A model generated the notes under the pieces. It was given only the letters and a program-made list of their open reading frames with translations, was not told the origin of the DNA and ran no database searches. 64,000 nt of DNA from Lentinus brumalis (taxonomy: Eukaryota > Basidiomycota > Agaricomycetes > Polyporales > Polyporaceae). The stretch lies in assembly GCA_001792895.1 (NCBI GenBank), contig MARA01000003.1, positions 2,852,001 through 2,916,000 on the forward strand, written 5' to 3'. Positions 13,018-23,540 of this stretch are shown here, one piece after another. The position numbers and the translations under genes were made by a program. Positions within the stretch are counted from its first letter, which is position 1, and each line of letters opens with the position of its first letter.

Positions 13018-13860
13018 CTAAAAAAGACGTATAACCTCAGGGCCACCGCCAGAGTCGACCCTGGCAGTGCGCGCATGAATACGCCCCTCCGACTTATCGC
13101 CTGCATCTCCATCGTCTCCGCGAGTCTTCTTCGGCTTGGCAAATGACTTCGGAGTGGGGCACTCACGAATGTAGTGGCCGGCACCGCCGCACTGGTGGCA
13201 GGTGACCTCCGAGCGAGCGATGTACGCACTGAGCCCCGAGGTGTCCATGACGCTGGACTGGGCGCGCGCAAGCTGGGCCTCGAAGCCGGTGATCCGAGTC
13301 GTGACGTCCTTGATTGTGAGCGAATCGAACGGGAGTGATTCGAGCTGAGTGAGGACGGGGGCGTACTGCGGGGGAAGACCCTCAGTGATGACGAGGATTG
13401 TGTCGACGACCGTGGCAGGGCAGGGGGTGTGGGAGAGCTCGAGGGCTCGAGAGCGGACACGGCCGATCCAGCTGATGGCGGACTCGCCCTCGGTCTTGAC
13501 CATGCGAAGGAACGAGCGACGGAGGGAGAGAGCGGAGTTGACGGAGGAGGAACGATGTACCTGTTCGAGTCCTTCCCACATTTCGCGAGGGTTTTCCATG
13601 CCCATGACGAAAGGGACTTGGGAGGGGTCGATCGCGAGGATTATCTTCGACCTCGCTAACTCCCGCTTCTTCTGCAGCACCTGTACGCCCTTCGGACCCT
13701 TCGGGAAGAGCTCCTCGGTCGGCACCTCGGATACGGGCCGGACGACGTCGTAGAGGTCGAGCGCGGTGAGGACGGCGGTCATCTGGATGCGCCAGATCTC
13801 GTAGTTGCCTTCGACCAGCCGCATGACGCGGTGTTCGCTGGCGCTAGGCTTTTCGTCCAT
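13018..13860 (-). CDS. Gag polyprotein of Ty1/copia type (280 aa)
   Basis: Intronless ORF. Residues about 15-190 match the copia capsid (UBN2-type) pattern: LVEGNYEIWRIQMTAVL near the start, then MWEGLEQVH and LTQLESLPFDSLTIKDV. At about 225-240 is a CCHC zinc knuckle, CHQCGGAGHYIREC. The ORF then ends after a basic and acidic tail, where an autonomous element would continue into protease and integrase. It should assemble virus-like particles and package element RNA. The frame is intact, which in a young element suggests that Gag is still made and selected. Confidence 0.92.
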   Translation of the reverse strand: MDEKPSASEHRVMRLVEGNYEIWRIQMTAVLTALDLYDVVRPVSEVPTEELFPKGPKGVQVLQKKRELARSKIILAIDPSQVPFVMGMENPREMWEGLEQVHRSSSVNSALSLRRSFLRMVKTEGESAISWIGRVRSRALELSHTPCPATVVDTILVITEGLPPQYAPVLTQLESLPFDSLTIKDVTTRITGFEAQLARAQSSVMDTSGLSAYIARSEVTCHQCGGAGHYIRECPTPKSFAKPKKTRGDDGDAGDKSEGRIHARTARVDSGGGPEVIRLF

Positions 13861-14027
13861 GTTGGAGGAAGGGGGACAGATAGACGGGTGAAGGAGGAAT
13901 GGGGGACGGGTAGGGACAGGCGGCTAGATGTCGAGTAGCGCGTAGTCGGACTGCGGTGGCTCGGGAGGCTTCCGACCGTTTGCGAGCGGTTGAGTGCGAG
14001 TGGCGAACGAGACAGAGCGAGCGTTAT

Positions 14028-14042
14028 GCAGGGCTCATAACC
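14028..14042 (-). other. Primer-binding site, probably for an initiator-tRNA half
   Basis: Directly inside the 5' LTR the minus strand reads GGTTATGAGCCCTGC. Its complement, GCAGGGCTCATAACC, looks like a tRNA-iMet anticodon arm with a CAT anticodon. Copia and Ty5 are known to use such an internal tRNA fragment as primer. Confidence 0.6.
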
Positions 14043-14236
14043 TGTTGAAAACAGGCGAGCGCAAGCGGCGACGACGAGCGAGGCGAGATACAACAACTTA
14101 GAGATTCACACTACGTACGAGCACATTCAGTAGACGCTACCGAAATAAGGTTCTCGGCCTTGTCCGAGCTGTACAGAACCGGAGTCCGGCGGACCGCGCC
14201 TCCGTGCGACCGGTCCTGGGGTTACCACTTTCAACA
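14043..14236 (-). repeat. 5' LTR of the gag-only copia element
   Basis: 194 bp, matching 12798-12991 throughout. It is the 5' LTR because gag is on the minus strand. Confidence 0.92.
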
Positions 14237-14241
14237 TCCAC

Positions 14242-14900
14242 CACTTGGCGGGCATCTGCAAATTGCAGGCATCACCCTGTTGTCCTACCGAGGGCCGAAG
14301 CGACTCCTCGAGACTCCCAGAGGTGGCAGGTTCGTAGACACCTGTGCGACAGACTCAAGCGCTTAGCGCTTCTGCGCACCGAGTACTACATCCGACCTGG
14401 TGACGAGCCATCCATCCCCAAAGCTGCTCCCTAGCACCTCTCAAATGACAGCAGGACTCGTATAACGAGTATCCAAACGGCAAGAGACGGTGGGAGATGA
14501 TAAAGCAGGATGCGGTTGATGTGTGGTTCCTGCTGCCCCGAACAGAGTAAGTCGTGCACCCTACGACATCAGTAAACCGCGATATTTATTAGTGGACTTA
14601 CCTCATCTTAGCACGACTTGGAAACCCAATAAGTCCCCTAAGACGGGCGTTTAGGGCCCGTGGCTGTGTCCTCCCAAGTGACCCCAAAGTCCGGCTTCAG
14701 CCCTCCCTTTCGTTCTCGCTCAGTTTCTGTCCGTCTTCCTTGCGAATCAATGAGTATGGCCATTGCATGTGCAGGTACGAGCTCGCAAAATTTCAGAGAG
14801 AACCGCGCAAGGGGAGTGGCGATATCGCCGGCGCTTGAAATCTGCTAATAGCTGCTAAGAGGCATAAGTCAACTAATAAATATCGCGAGTTACTGATGGA
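14242..14900. other. No gene recognised
   Basis: This is host sequence between the copia element and the tandem duplication. Short ORFs (for example plus 14204-14434) have no recognisable features. Confidence 0.4.
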
Positions 14901-16036
14901 TCTAAGTACCAATAGTCACTGTCTCCAGATCTGCGTATGCACCGCATGCGAGCAACCTGTCTCGTGGAGTCGGGCGGCCTCGACGATTGCTCGCCAGCGA
15001 CCGCCGCCGCCAGAGCACTTGCGCCTGCTGGAGATTTGGTGTTCACATTCACCGCAGTACGAATTAGAACGTAATTCGCCTCGATGAATCCGGGATCCCT
15101 ATTTCAGACGTTTACAGAGATATACTGTGAGGGTCCGTGGGGGCGGAGGGAGGTCCGCTTGAGAGCTGCGACTTCGCTACACCTCTCCGATATGCTGATC
15201 GTGGCTGCACGGACATGCGTCCTCGGTACCCTCAGGTGCGAACCCACTAGTGGCTCGGCGACGTTTCTGCGCAGCTCCGCCGTACGTCGGGGTGGGTTGT
15301 GCCCCGCCACAGGAGATTGCTCGCAATCCAGGAGCCTGAGCTCAGTCAAGAGACTCGGCGAACTGGCGCAAGCGACAGCGAGGAACCTCGCGACCATGTG
15401 CGACGCCATTCTTGAGTCGCACCAGCTCCGCCGCTGCTCGCATGCCGCCACAGTCAACCTGTATGACCATTCGGGTCGTTACTCGAGGCGTGAGTATATA
15501 TATGCAAGCGGGAAATAGCGGTGGCGTACCTCATACAATTACAGTGACCTGCGACTAGAACTCCTCGCCCATAAGCGGTATGTTCAAGGGTATCGTGACC
15601 GAGATGTTGAGTGTTGCCATGTTCTCTGGCACTCGCCCCGTGGCGTGGATATCCGGTGTAGAACCTACGCCGTACGGTATCCGATGGGCCGGAGATAGAA
15701 CTGAACATTCGCCGCGACGCTGTTGCGAAATCTGCATTAGGACAAAGAGTGAGGGGATCCCGGATATATAAAGGTTTCCGACTCGGATTTTCATCTTCCC
15801 TCTCTTCCTCCAGCGTATCTGGAACACCTTTGGTCAACAGGTCCGGTCAATAAGTGCACTCTCTGCTGCCCGGTTCCGACATACCTGCAGGACAATGGCA
15901 CGGTCACGGTCCTCGAATGAACTTCCGTCGGTGGCGCTGTCGTGTGCGCCAGACGGGATGGAGCGGCTCGAGAGAAATGTCAAGCTAGAGACTGGTCATC
16001 GTTCGGGACACGTCGACCGGCTTCACGTATGGTGAG
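14901..16036. repeat. Tandem duplication, copy 1 (1,136 bp, uninterrupted)
   Basis: The unit has part A (14901-15484) and part B (15485-16036). The same 584-bp A recurs at 16037-16620 and the same 552-bp B at 23543-24094, split only by the Plavaka element. The copies look identical. Part A has overlapping ORFs on both strands (plus 15084-15518, minus 15104-15457) without known motifs. Part B holds the TATA box and first exon of the gene whose complete copy starts at 23953. Confidence 0.92.
15895..16031 (+). pseudogene. Orphan first exon created by the tandem duplication
   Basis: Same sequence as exon 1 of the gene at 23953-24882, with the same TATATAAA box about 125 nt upstream and the same GTGAG donor. 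The duplication junction at 16036/16037 follows five bases after the exon, so the remaining exons are missing. Transcripts would run into copy 2 and the transposon. Confidence 0.8.
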
Positions 16037-16620
16037 TCTAAGTACCAATAGTCACTGTCTCCAGATCTGCGTATGCACCGCATGCGAGCAACCTGTCTCG
16101 TGGAGTCGGGCGGCCTCGACGATTGCTCGCCAGCGACCGCCGCCGCCAGAGCACTTGCGCCTGCTGGAGATTTGGTGTTCACATTCACCGCAGTACGAAT
16201 TAGAACGTAATTCGCCTCGATGAATCCGGGATCCCTATTTCAGACGTTTACAGAGATATACTGTGAGGGTCCGTGGGGGCGGAGGGAGGTCCGCTTGAGA
16301 GCTGCGACTTCGCTACACCTCTCCGATATGCTGATCGTGGCTGCACGGACATGCGTCCTCGGTACCCTCAGGTGCGAACCCACTAGTGGCTCGGCGACGT
16401 TTCTGCGCAGCTCCGCCGTACGTCGGGGTGGGTTGTGCCCCGCCACAGGAGATTGCTCGCAATCCAGGAGCCTGAGCTCAGTCAAGAGACTCGGCGAACT
16501 GGCGCAAGCGACAGCGAGGAACCTCGCGACCATGTGCGACGCCATTCTTGAGTCGCACCAGCTCCGCCGCTGCTCGCATGCCGCCACAGTCAACCTGTAT
16601 GACCATTCGGGTCGTTACTC
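16037..16620. repeat. Tandem duplication, copy 2 part A
   Basis: 584 bp identical to 14901-15484. It ends in TC, the left 2-bp target duplication of the Plavaka element; part B resumes at 23543. Confidence 0.92.
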
Positions 16621-16659
16621 CATCAGCAAAACCGCACTTCATCTTTGGGATCTTACGGC

Positions 16660-16815
16660 TCTTCTGTAAGTTCTCTAAGACCAGTAAGTCGTAAGTTCAC
16701 AGCCTCTTATATAAGTTATGTACCGATCCCATTGTAAGACCATTGAACTTACCTCGAACTTGGGTAAGTTGATGCCTTATCTAAGCTTCGTAAGACCAAC
16801 CGTAAGTTCACTCAA
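16660..16815 (+). repeat. Left subterminal GTAAGTT-rich repeats of the Plavaka element
   Basis: At least five GTAAGT motifs in plus orientation and one reverse copy, with further TAAGACC repeats. These are likely transposase-binding sites and also match the fungal 5' splice consensus. Confidence 0.7.
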
Positions 16816-16915
16816 AAGTTCGTCGGCAAGCAGTCGTCGGACCGCTTTGGCAGGCATGCGGCAGGTATGATGGCAGACATGGGAGACTGCATTGATTAGA
16901 ATATACATTGCTACT

Positions 16916-19517
16916 CTACGCGTCGGCCTTCAGCATCACCGACTCATCCGAGGCATCCGAGTCGGGATCGTCATCGGGCAGGTCGAAGGCCGCGGCTGCC
17001 TTCTTCCCAGACTTTGCCCGCTTCCCAGGTGCATTCTCCCGCCGTACGACAACCTCGCGCGCAGCGTCAATGATCGCCAGCCATTCTTCAGCACTCAGAT
17101 CATCAACCACCTTCATGATTCGTGTGACCTTCCTGTCGTGCTTCGGTTTGCCGTCAACAAAGATGACCGTGTCGCCGTAGTTGTCGCCTGAGAACCAGCC
17201 AGCACGACCCTTCGGCGGCTTCCATTCTCCTGTCTTGTAGTGTGTGAGTATGTGCATCGCCTGTCGAAGGTGATAGATCATCAGTAACGAGACTAGCATG
17301 GAACGAAGCATGCGACTTACCGCGAGGGTAGCCATCCCGAGCGCACCACGTGGGTTCTCTCCCGTGCGCTCTCCCTTCGGGACATACTGGAGCTCGGAGA
17401 CGTGGGAGGCGAAGCTTCCAATGATGAGATCCCCCTGGAGACGTCCCTGCACGGCACCATGAAAATGTGTTGTCAAGTTGGGGCGATAACGGAGTTAAGT
17501 TGGGTACTTACAATCTTCTTTGTTCCCTGGTTCCACTCCTTCCAATAGAACGGAGCTTCGTACTTTCCATCGCCGAGAAGAAACGTAGCATATTCGCCGA
17601 TATTCTCCGGAGCAGCGAATAAGGCGTGGACCTCCGGGTCTGTGATGATCTCGGTCCAGGCCTCCAAGCCACTGGAGACGAACTTGGCACGCCAGTCGCT
17701 GACTTTGCTCGTGATCTGTGATACCCAGTAGTCAACAACATATCGTACACCGAGAGGATCACAAGCTACTTACCAACTTATGGCATTTGTCAAACTCCAC
17801 CAGAGGATGCATGTCCGCGAGCTGGCCGAAGGCATGTCGATGCACGGTTTGGAACTCGTTGATCGAGGTGTCAGCGAACGGCTCTTGTGTGCCGACGAAT
17901 TGGCGAGTGATGGGGATGAAGCGGTTGGCGAAGGGTTTCTGCATTACCGGAGGGATGTCGCTGATAGTGGGCTTCGACTTGCCGCCCTCGTCAGCGCCGC
18001 CTGCACCTGGTTTCCGGCGGTGCTGCTTCTTCTTGGGTGCCCCGCGGCCGCCCTCGATCTTTACTGCGTTAGCGGGAGGCTCAATGCGGGTGATTTTCGT
18101 CAGAGGATGCTAGCAGTAAGTAGTAGAGATTGCTATCAGTGGGAGATCCTCGCACGAGCACCGCGGCATACCGTAATCTCGGGCGGCGCATCAGGGCGCG
18201 ACACTCCTGCCAGTGCAGCACCACCACGACCGACACGGGCAGCAGTACTGGTTGACGAGCGTACAACAGGTTCGGGCTCGTTGCGCGAGCGATACTGAAG
18301 AGCGTCGCGTATGTCATTGATGCGCGTGCTCTGTTCGCCCTGGGGATGGTGAGGAGGAGGAGGGTACGTAACTGCGTCATTCTCAATTGCCGTGTTTTCA
18401 CCCTCTCCCAGGACGAATCCATCACTATCCGTCGTGTCGCCGGTGGTGCTCGGTGGGACACTTGACGCTATGCTGAGGCGAGATGACGGGCGACTTGGCT
18501 GAGTCTGCTCGATGTCGTCTGGTATCTCGGACGGTGAACGATCCACGTGCCTTGGAGCCGTGGGCTTCGACTTGACGACATCGGTATAGTTCGAGACGAG
18601 TGCGCCCGAGCTGAAGGCTCGCGCGGCGGCAGACTTGGCTTTCTTCTTCTTCTGGGCGCTGAAGCAGATGAGTGAAGGGAGACAAGGGATGTGAGCGCGG
18701 TGAGAGACACAGAGAGTGAGGTGAGAGACGCACATCAAGGTTTCGAACTCGTCCTGATGCTTCCTTTTTTTCGCAGGCTTTGAGTTGGCATTGTCCTTCC
18801 CACCCTTCCCACTACTCTTGTTCACGACTCTCGCCCTACCCTTACCTTTCTTCGTACCGCCGTTGCCATCTCCGTTCTCCACATCCATAGAGGACGACTC
18901 GTCTCCCGAATCATCAGCGTCAGGTTGAGGAACGTAGTAGTCGTCTTCGTCGGACCCGGACTCAGGTAGGCCTTCCACCGGGGCCTCGTCGTTGGGCGAG
19001 TGAGCTGATGCAGAGTGTCCTATCACGTCAAACAGCCAAAAAGCAACTACCAATGATATATGGCTTACCTGCCATGACATCTTGAGAGTTCACGAGTGAG
19101 TACGAACACATTCGGGCGGTCATGTTCAGGAATGGTTACTAATCGCAGGATGCAGCTTGTATTCTCACCGTGGTCTTGAAGTTGCCGGTCCTCAACGCTG
19201 CTGCTTCCTTGTTCAGGCGGGTCGCCCACTTCGATTGCTGTTGTATGCGAGCGAGTGGCACGGCGGCTTGGAGCGGACACCGTAGCTGTGGGTGCGTCTT
19301 CGTGTAGATCAGCTTGAAGAAGCAGGACACGCTGATGAGCGACTTCTGCGGCTTTTTCAGCTTTCTTCTTGGCTGCCTCCTTCTGCACCTTCTCCTCCGC
19401 GACCTCAGCCGGCTTCCTCCGGGACTTAGGCATGTCAGGGGCTCCGACGCGCTTGGTCTTGTTGTTCTGACGTGTCTGTAGCCCGGGTGGGAGCTCCAGA
19501 GGAACACGGGGAGCCAT
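16916..19517 (-). CDS. Accessory protein of the Plavaka element, function unknown
   Basis: Several exons on the minus strand. The first (from 19517, MAPRVPLELPPG) has a Lys/Glu/Ala-rich probable coiled coil at residues about 35-65. A second part (near 19010-18735) is acidic (SGSDEDDYYVPQPDADDS) followed by basic stretches (KPAKKRKH). A third (about 18655-18170) is Ser/Pro/Asp-rich. The folded region is at the C-terminus: exons near 17944-17770, 17720-17510 and 17450-16916 give TRQFVGTQEPFADTSINEF, KVSDWRAKFVSSGLEAWTEI, APFYWKEWNQG and GDLIIGSFASHVSELQ, then an acidic tail ending at TAG. The layout (charged disordered N-terminus, nuclear-like signals, one folded domain) suits a chromatin- or DNA-associated helper protein. 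It resembles uncharacterised basidiomycete proteins; no catalytic motif is seen. Confidence 0.6.
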
Positions 19518-19771
19518 TACGGACGAGTAGAGGTGGAAAGACAGCGAAAAATGGCCTGCACGAGCGTTGTCAGGCCAAGGTGCTTACGCAAGACGACGGC
19601 CCCGGAGTCACGTTGCCCTAAACAGTCTCGCTGAAGTGTCCGCGCTTTCACGTAAGTTTTGCTGTCTTTGCGCGCATCGTTCAACTCGCTCACGGTTGTC
19701 TTCCTCAAGTTCCCCTTCCACTCTCTCGTATTCCCACTGTTCCAGTGTGCAAACTTTACATCTCTTGCAGC
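19518..19771. promoter_or_regulatory. Shared divergent promoter of the Plavaka element
   Basis: Only about 254 bp separate the two divergent start codons (19517 minus, 19772 plus). No TATA box stands out. Confidence 0.45.
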
Positions 19772-22700
19772 ATGGGAAGGTCTGCCTTCCGTGCACGCGA
19801 CATCCCGTGTCCTCTGGCGTCCGAAGGGTGCAAACGGCTGTTCACCGACAGGTCTGGCATAACCCGGCACCTGCGGGCGTCGCACCATCAGCCGAGTCGC
19901 CGTCCACGGCCACAACCACCACCCCACCCGCTCAGCAGCCACCACGTCAGCCCTCTCCAGACGACGACTTCCTAGTGGACCAGCCAAGCCCGCAAGCATC
20001 TCCAGGACCTGAAGAGAACGGTGCCCACGACGACAACGAGGCTCCCGGAGAGGACAGGGGAGCGCGGGAGCCTGAATACCACGAATTTCTCAACGGTGCG
20101 TGTGTCGATCTGGTCTTCGCACCGTTCTGTGTCTGTAGCTGATACCTGTGGTTCTCCTGTCTCCAGCTCTTCCTGCGACGAGCATGGAAACTTCCTCGCC
20201 CCTGATGCGCCGCCCCCGGCGCGTCCTGCACGCGCGCCAGATGACTACGACCCCTTTCGGTCCCGAATTCAGTTTGAAATCGGGGACTTCTTGTACCGCC
20301 GCGTCCAGATGTCTGGGCAGAAGATCGATGAGCTCATGCAGCTGTGGGCTAGTACCCTGGAAGAGGGCCAAGATCCGCCATACGCTGGTCGCGAGGACAT
20401 GTACGAGACGATGGATGACATCACGTATGGGGACGTTGAGTGGACGTCATTCTCCGTGCGCTGGAACGGAGAGGTCACCGGCGCTGGGCCTCTCCCGTCC
20501 TGGAAGATACGCGAATACGAGGTGTACTTCCGTGACCCGCGCAAGGTACTCCACAACCAGCTAGGCAATCCCGACTTCAAAGACGACGTGGACTACATAC
20601 CAAAACGGATGTACAATGACCGCGGCAAGCGCAAATACAAGGACTTCTGCTCGGGTGACTGGGTCTGGGCTCAAGCGGTGCGCATACTCCTCCTTTCGCG
20701 ACATGACTGTCATTGACCCATTACTCCGAGTAGGATCACATCGAGAAGACCTGCCCGCATCTCCGTGGGGCTGCATTCTGCGCCCCGATTCTAGGTAGCG
20801 ACAAGACGACTGTGTCTGTCGCCACGGGCCAGAACGAGTATTATCCGCTCTACATGACGAATGGCTGGGTAACTAATAGCTTACGCCGCGCGCATCGCAA
20901 TGCGATATCCCTCATCGGCTTCTTGTCCATTCCGAAGAGTTCGTACGAATCTCATTGAACAGACATGTCAAACACTAACCTGTTGCATCCCGACTTAGCG
21001 GATCGTCAGTACAAGGACGACCCAGAGTTCCGGAAGTTCCGTCGAGAGCTCTTCCATACATCCCTACGCCACATCTTCGAATCCCTGCGGCCGTTTATGG
21101 AGAACTACGATGTCGTCCGGTGTGCAGATGGCTACTACCGCCGAGTCGTCTATGGTTTCGGCCCGTACATAGCGGACTACCCCGAGCAAGTCCTCTTGGC
21201 ATGCACAGTTCAAGGATGGTGTGCTAAGTGCGTCATCCGCCCTCCCCGCTACATGTGACAATTGGCTAACTGTCGGGCTTTGCTTCCAGGTGTACTGCTC
21301 GACCTGACGACCTCGATACAGGTCAACATTCCCGCAGGTCCCATGACTTAACGGCTGCCATTCTCGAGACTGGTCTCAGCACACGGAGAGCATGGGAAGA
21401 CTACGGCATTGTTAGCTACCTCACAGTGCGTCTTGATTTCGAGTCCCCGCGGCCTGCCACTGCGTGACTAACACGTCAACCTTGATAGCCGTTCACTGCA
21501 TACTTTCCTCGCGCAGATATCCATGAACTCCTTGCACCCGACCTCCTGCACCAAATCATCAAGGGAACATTTAAAGATCATCTCGTCACATGGGTCCAAG
21601 AGTATCTTGTCCTTACCCATGGGAAAGCACGCGCAGCAGAGATCATGGCGGACATTGACCGCAGGTACGTGGTGCTTTCGACCAGTTGATCTCGATCTAA
21701 CCCCACCTTGTGACCGTCAGAATCGCTGCTGTCCCCAGCTTCCCCGGCCTTCGTCGATTCCCCGAAGGTCGCGGCTTCAAGCAATGGACCGGCGATGATT
21801 CCAAGGCACTCATGAAGGTAAGCATGATCCGACAAACACATGTATGAGTCCGTATCCCCTCACTATGATATCCCACATCTAGGTCTATCTCCCAGCCATC
21901 GCCGGTCATGTACCGGGGCAGATGGTGCGCGCTTTCAGCGCGTTTCTCGACTTCTGTTACTTGGTACGCCGCGACACGATCGATGAGGACACCATCGACC
22001 AGATCAAGGAGGCACTCGAACGCTATCACCGCGAACGCGAGATATTTGAAATCACAGGTGTTCGCGAGTCTATTTCCCTTCCCCGCCAACACGCCATGAA
22101 GCACTATATACGAATGATACGCCAGTTCGGCTCACCGAACGGACTCTGCTCGTCCATGATGGAGGCGAAACATATCGTTGCCGTCAAACGACCATACCGT
22201 CGCTCTAGCAAGAACAACGCGCTTGGGCAGATCATCAAGACGAACCAACGCCTCGACAAGCTCGCTGCATACCGGGTCGAACTCGAGTCACGCGGCATGC
22301 TCCAAGGACCTTGCCCCCGTCTGCCGGCTTTCATACGGCGCGCGCAATACCCCGAGCGTGTCTCTGATGAGTCTGACGGCGATTCGGATCGCGAGGACGC
22401 AGCTCAACGCAACGCGAGCCCCGCAGGTATGTCACACAAACACAACAGATGCAACGGACTGGGCTGATTGCCTCTGCTTTACCTAGATGCCCAGGACAAC
22501 TCCCGACAGCAGGGAGGGCGTACACTCGACGAAGAAGACGACGACTGCGGCGCTATTGACGGCATTGAGGTCCTTGGCGACATCGTGCTTGCCAGAACAC
22601 CAGGTATGTCGATTCCTAGTACATATCACCCCGCACACATGCCTAACCGGTTTCCTGCCAGTACGCCGCCTTCCCAAACAGCTCGATAGCCTTGCGATTC

Positions 22701-23332
22701 ATGTCGGATATCCCGAACTTCCCTCGCTCATCCGGTACTTCTTGTACGAGCAACTTACGCCCGACTCCGGCCAGACGGGCGTTCAGGCCGGCCTCGATGC
22801 ATGTCCGAGCTTCAACGGCAAGCTCAAGGTGTTTCCCTCTGCTGTCTCTATGTACTACGCGCCCAGTGACCCCGCTGGCGTCAAGGGCATGCGGAAGGAG
22901 CGCATCCGCGCTGTTCAATCCTGGCGTGGTGGTCGTGCACGCCGCGACTGTGTGTACGTCTTGAAGGATTCGAGTCTCCCTGGCTTTCGAGTACTTCACG
23001 CGGCACGCGCGCAGCTCTTCTTCTCGTTCAAGCACCAGGGTCACACATATGAGTGCGCACTTGTATCGTGGTACTCGCCAGTCAGCGACGCCCCGGATGC
23101 TGATACAGGGATGTGGGTGGTCGAACCTGATATGGAGGTTCATGGGAGGCGGCGGGAGTTGCGACTTCAGGTCATCGACTTGAAGACCATTGTTCGGGCT
23201 GCGCATCTTATTGGGGTCTCAGGAGAGGACTTCCTGCCATGTGATGTCGGGCCCGACGTGAGCCTCGACGTATTTCGGCAGTTCTATGTGAATAAGTACG
23301 CTGACCACCACTCGCACGAGATTGCCTTCTAG
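19772..23332 (+). CDS. Plavaka transposase
   Basis: About ten exons on the plus strand. The start (MGRSAFRARD) leads into a C2H2 zinc finger (CPLASEGCKRLFTDRSGITRHLRASHH), then an acidic linker, then the core: DPFRSRIQFEIGDFLYRR, KIREYEVYFRDPRKVL, LGSDKTTVSVATGQNEYYPL, FGPYIADYPEQVLLACTVQG, IHELLAPDLLHQIIKGTFKDHLVTW, QMVRAFSAFLDFCYL, LPRQHAMKHYIRMIRQFGSP and SSMMEAKHIVAVKRPYR. The Asp residues of SDKTT and ADGYYRR and the Glu of SSMMEAKH are candidates for the DDE triad. The C-terminal domain (22670-23332) is typical of Plavaka proteins. Oddity: just after the zinc finger (about 19885-19895) the frame shifts by one base, so the finger and the acidic linker are in different frames with no intron between. 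Either the gene is inactivated or a base is wrong. Confidence 0.85.
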
Positions 23333-23424
23333 AATACCTTTGTGCATGTATTGTTATCATTGATGTTTACTTACTTGTTAACAATCGAAAGCTATTGTAT
23401 CACGGTGTATGGTATCTAAGATCA

Positions 23425-23523
23425 AAGGCGACTGTAAGTTCTGTAAGATCACTGTAAGTTGCCGCGCTGTAAGTTGTAAGATGACTTGTAAGTTGTAAGA
23501 TGCTCTAAGTCCCGTAAGTTAAT
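23425..23523 (+). repeat. Right subterminal GTAAGTT-rich repeats of the Plavaka element
   Basis: At least five GTAAGTT copies, mostly as GTAAGTTGTAAGATG units. They are in the same plus orientation as on the left, not mirrored as the terminal inverted repeats are. Confidence 0.75.
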
Positions 23524-23540
23524 GTGCGATTTTGCTGATG

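Larger units (their letters stand above)
12798..14236 (-). mobile_element. Complete gag-only Ty1/copia LTR element (TR-GAG-like), 1,439 bp
   Basis: Two LTRs of 194 bp (12798-12991 and 14043-14236), identical as far as can be read, start TGTTGAAA and end TTTCAACA. They are flanked by a perfect 5-bp duplication TCCAC (12793-12797 and 14237-14241). The 1,051-bp interior holds one gag ORF and no protease, integrase or reverse transcriptase. On the minus strand a primer-binding site follows the 5' LTR and a purine tract (AAGGGGC) precedes the 3' LTR. The element therefore has everything needed in cis and could be mobilised by an autonomous copia element. Identical LTRs imply a recent insertion. 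Confidence 0.92.
16621..23540. mobile_element. Plavaka (CMC-type) DNA transposon, 6,920 bp, two divergent genes
   Basis: The ends are exact because copy 1 of the tandem duplication preserves the empty site (TTACTCGAGGCG). Terminal inverted repeats of 17 bp, CATCAGCAAAAYCGCAC, lie at 16621-16637 and 23524-23540 with one mismatch. The 2-bp target duplication is TC (16619-16620 and 23541-23542). Both subterminal regions are filled with GTAAGTT-type motifs. Inside are a minus-strand accessory gene and a plus-strand transposase gene, transcribed away from a shared region at 19518-19771. The insertion is about 410 bp upstream of the ATG of the gene at 23953, between it and part A. Confidence 0.9.

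Noticed and set aside
12882..13460. 192-aa minus ORF overlapping the copia gag
   Set aside because: Ser/Pro/Arg-rich alternative frame of gag that runs into the LTR; the gag frame has the capsid and zinc knuckle.
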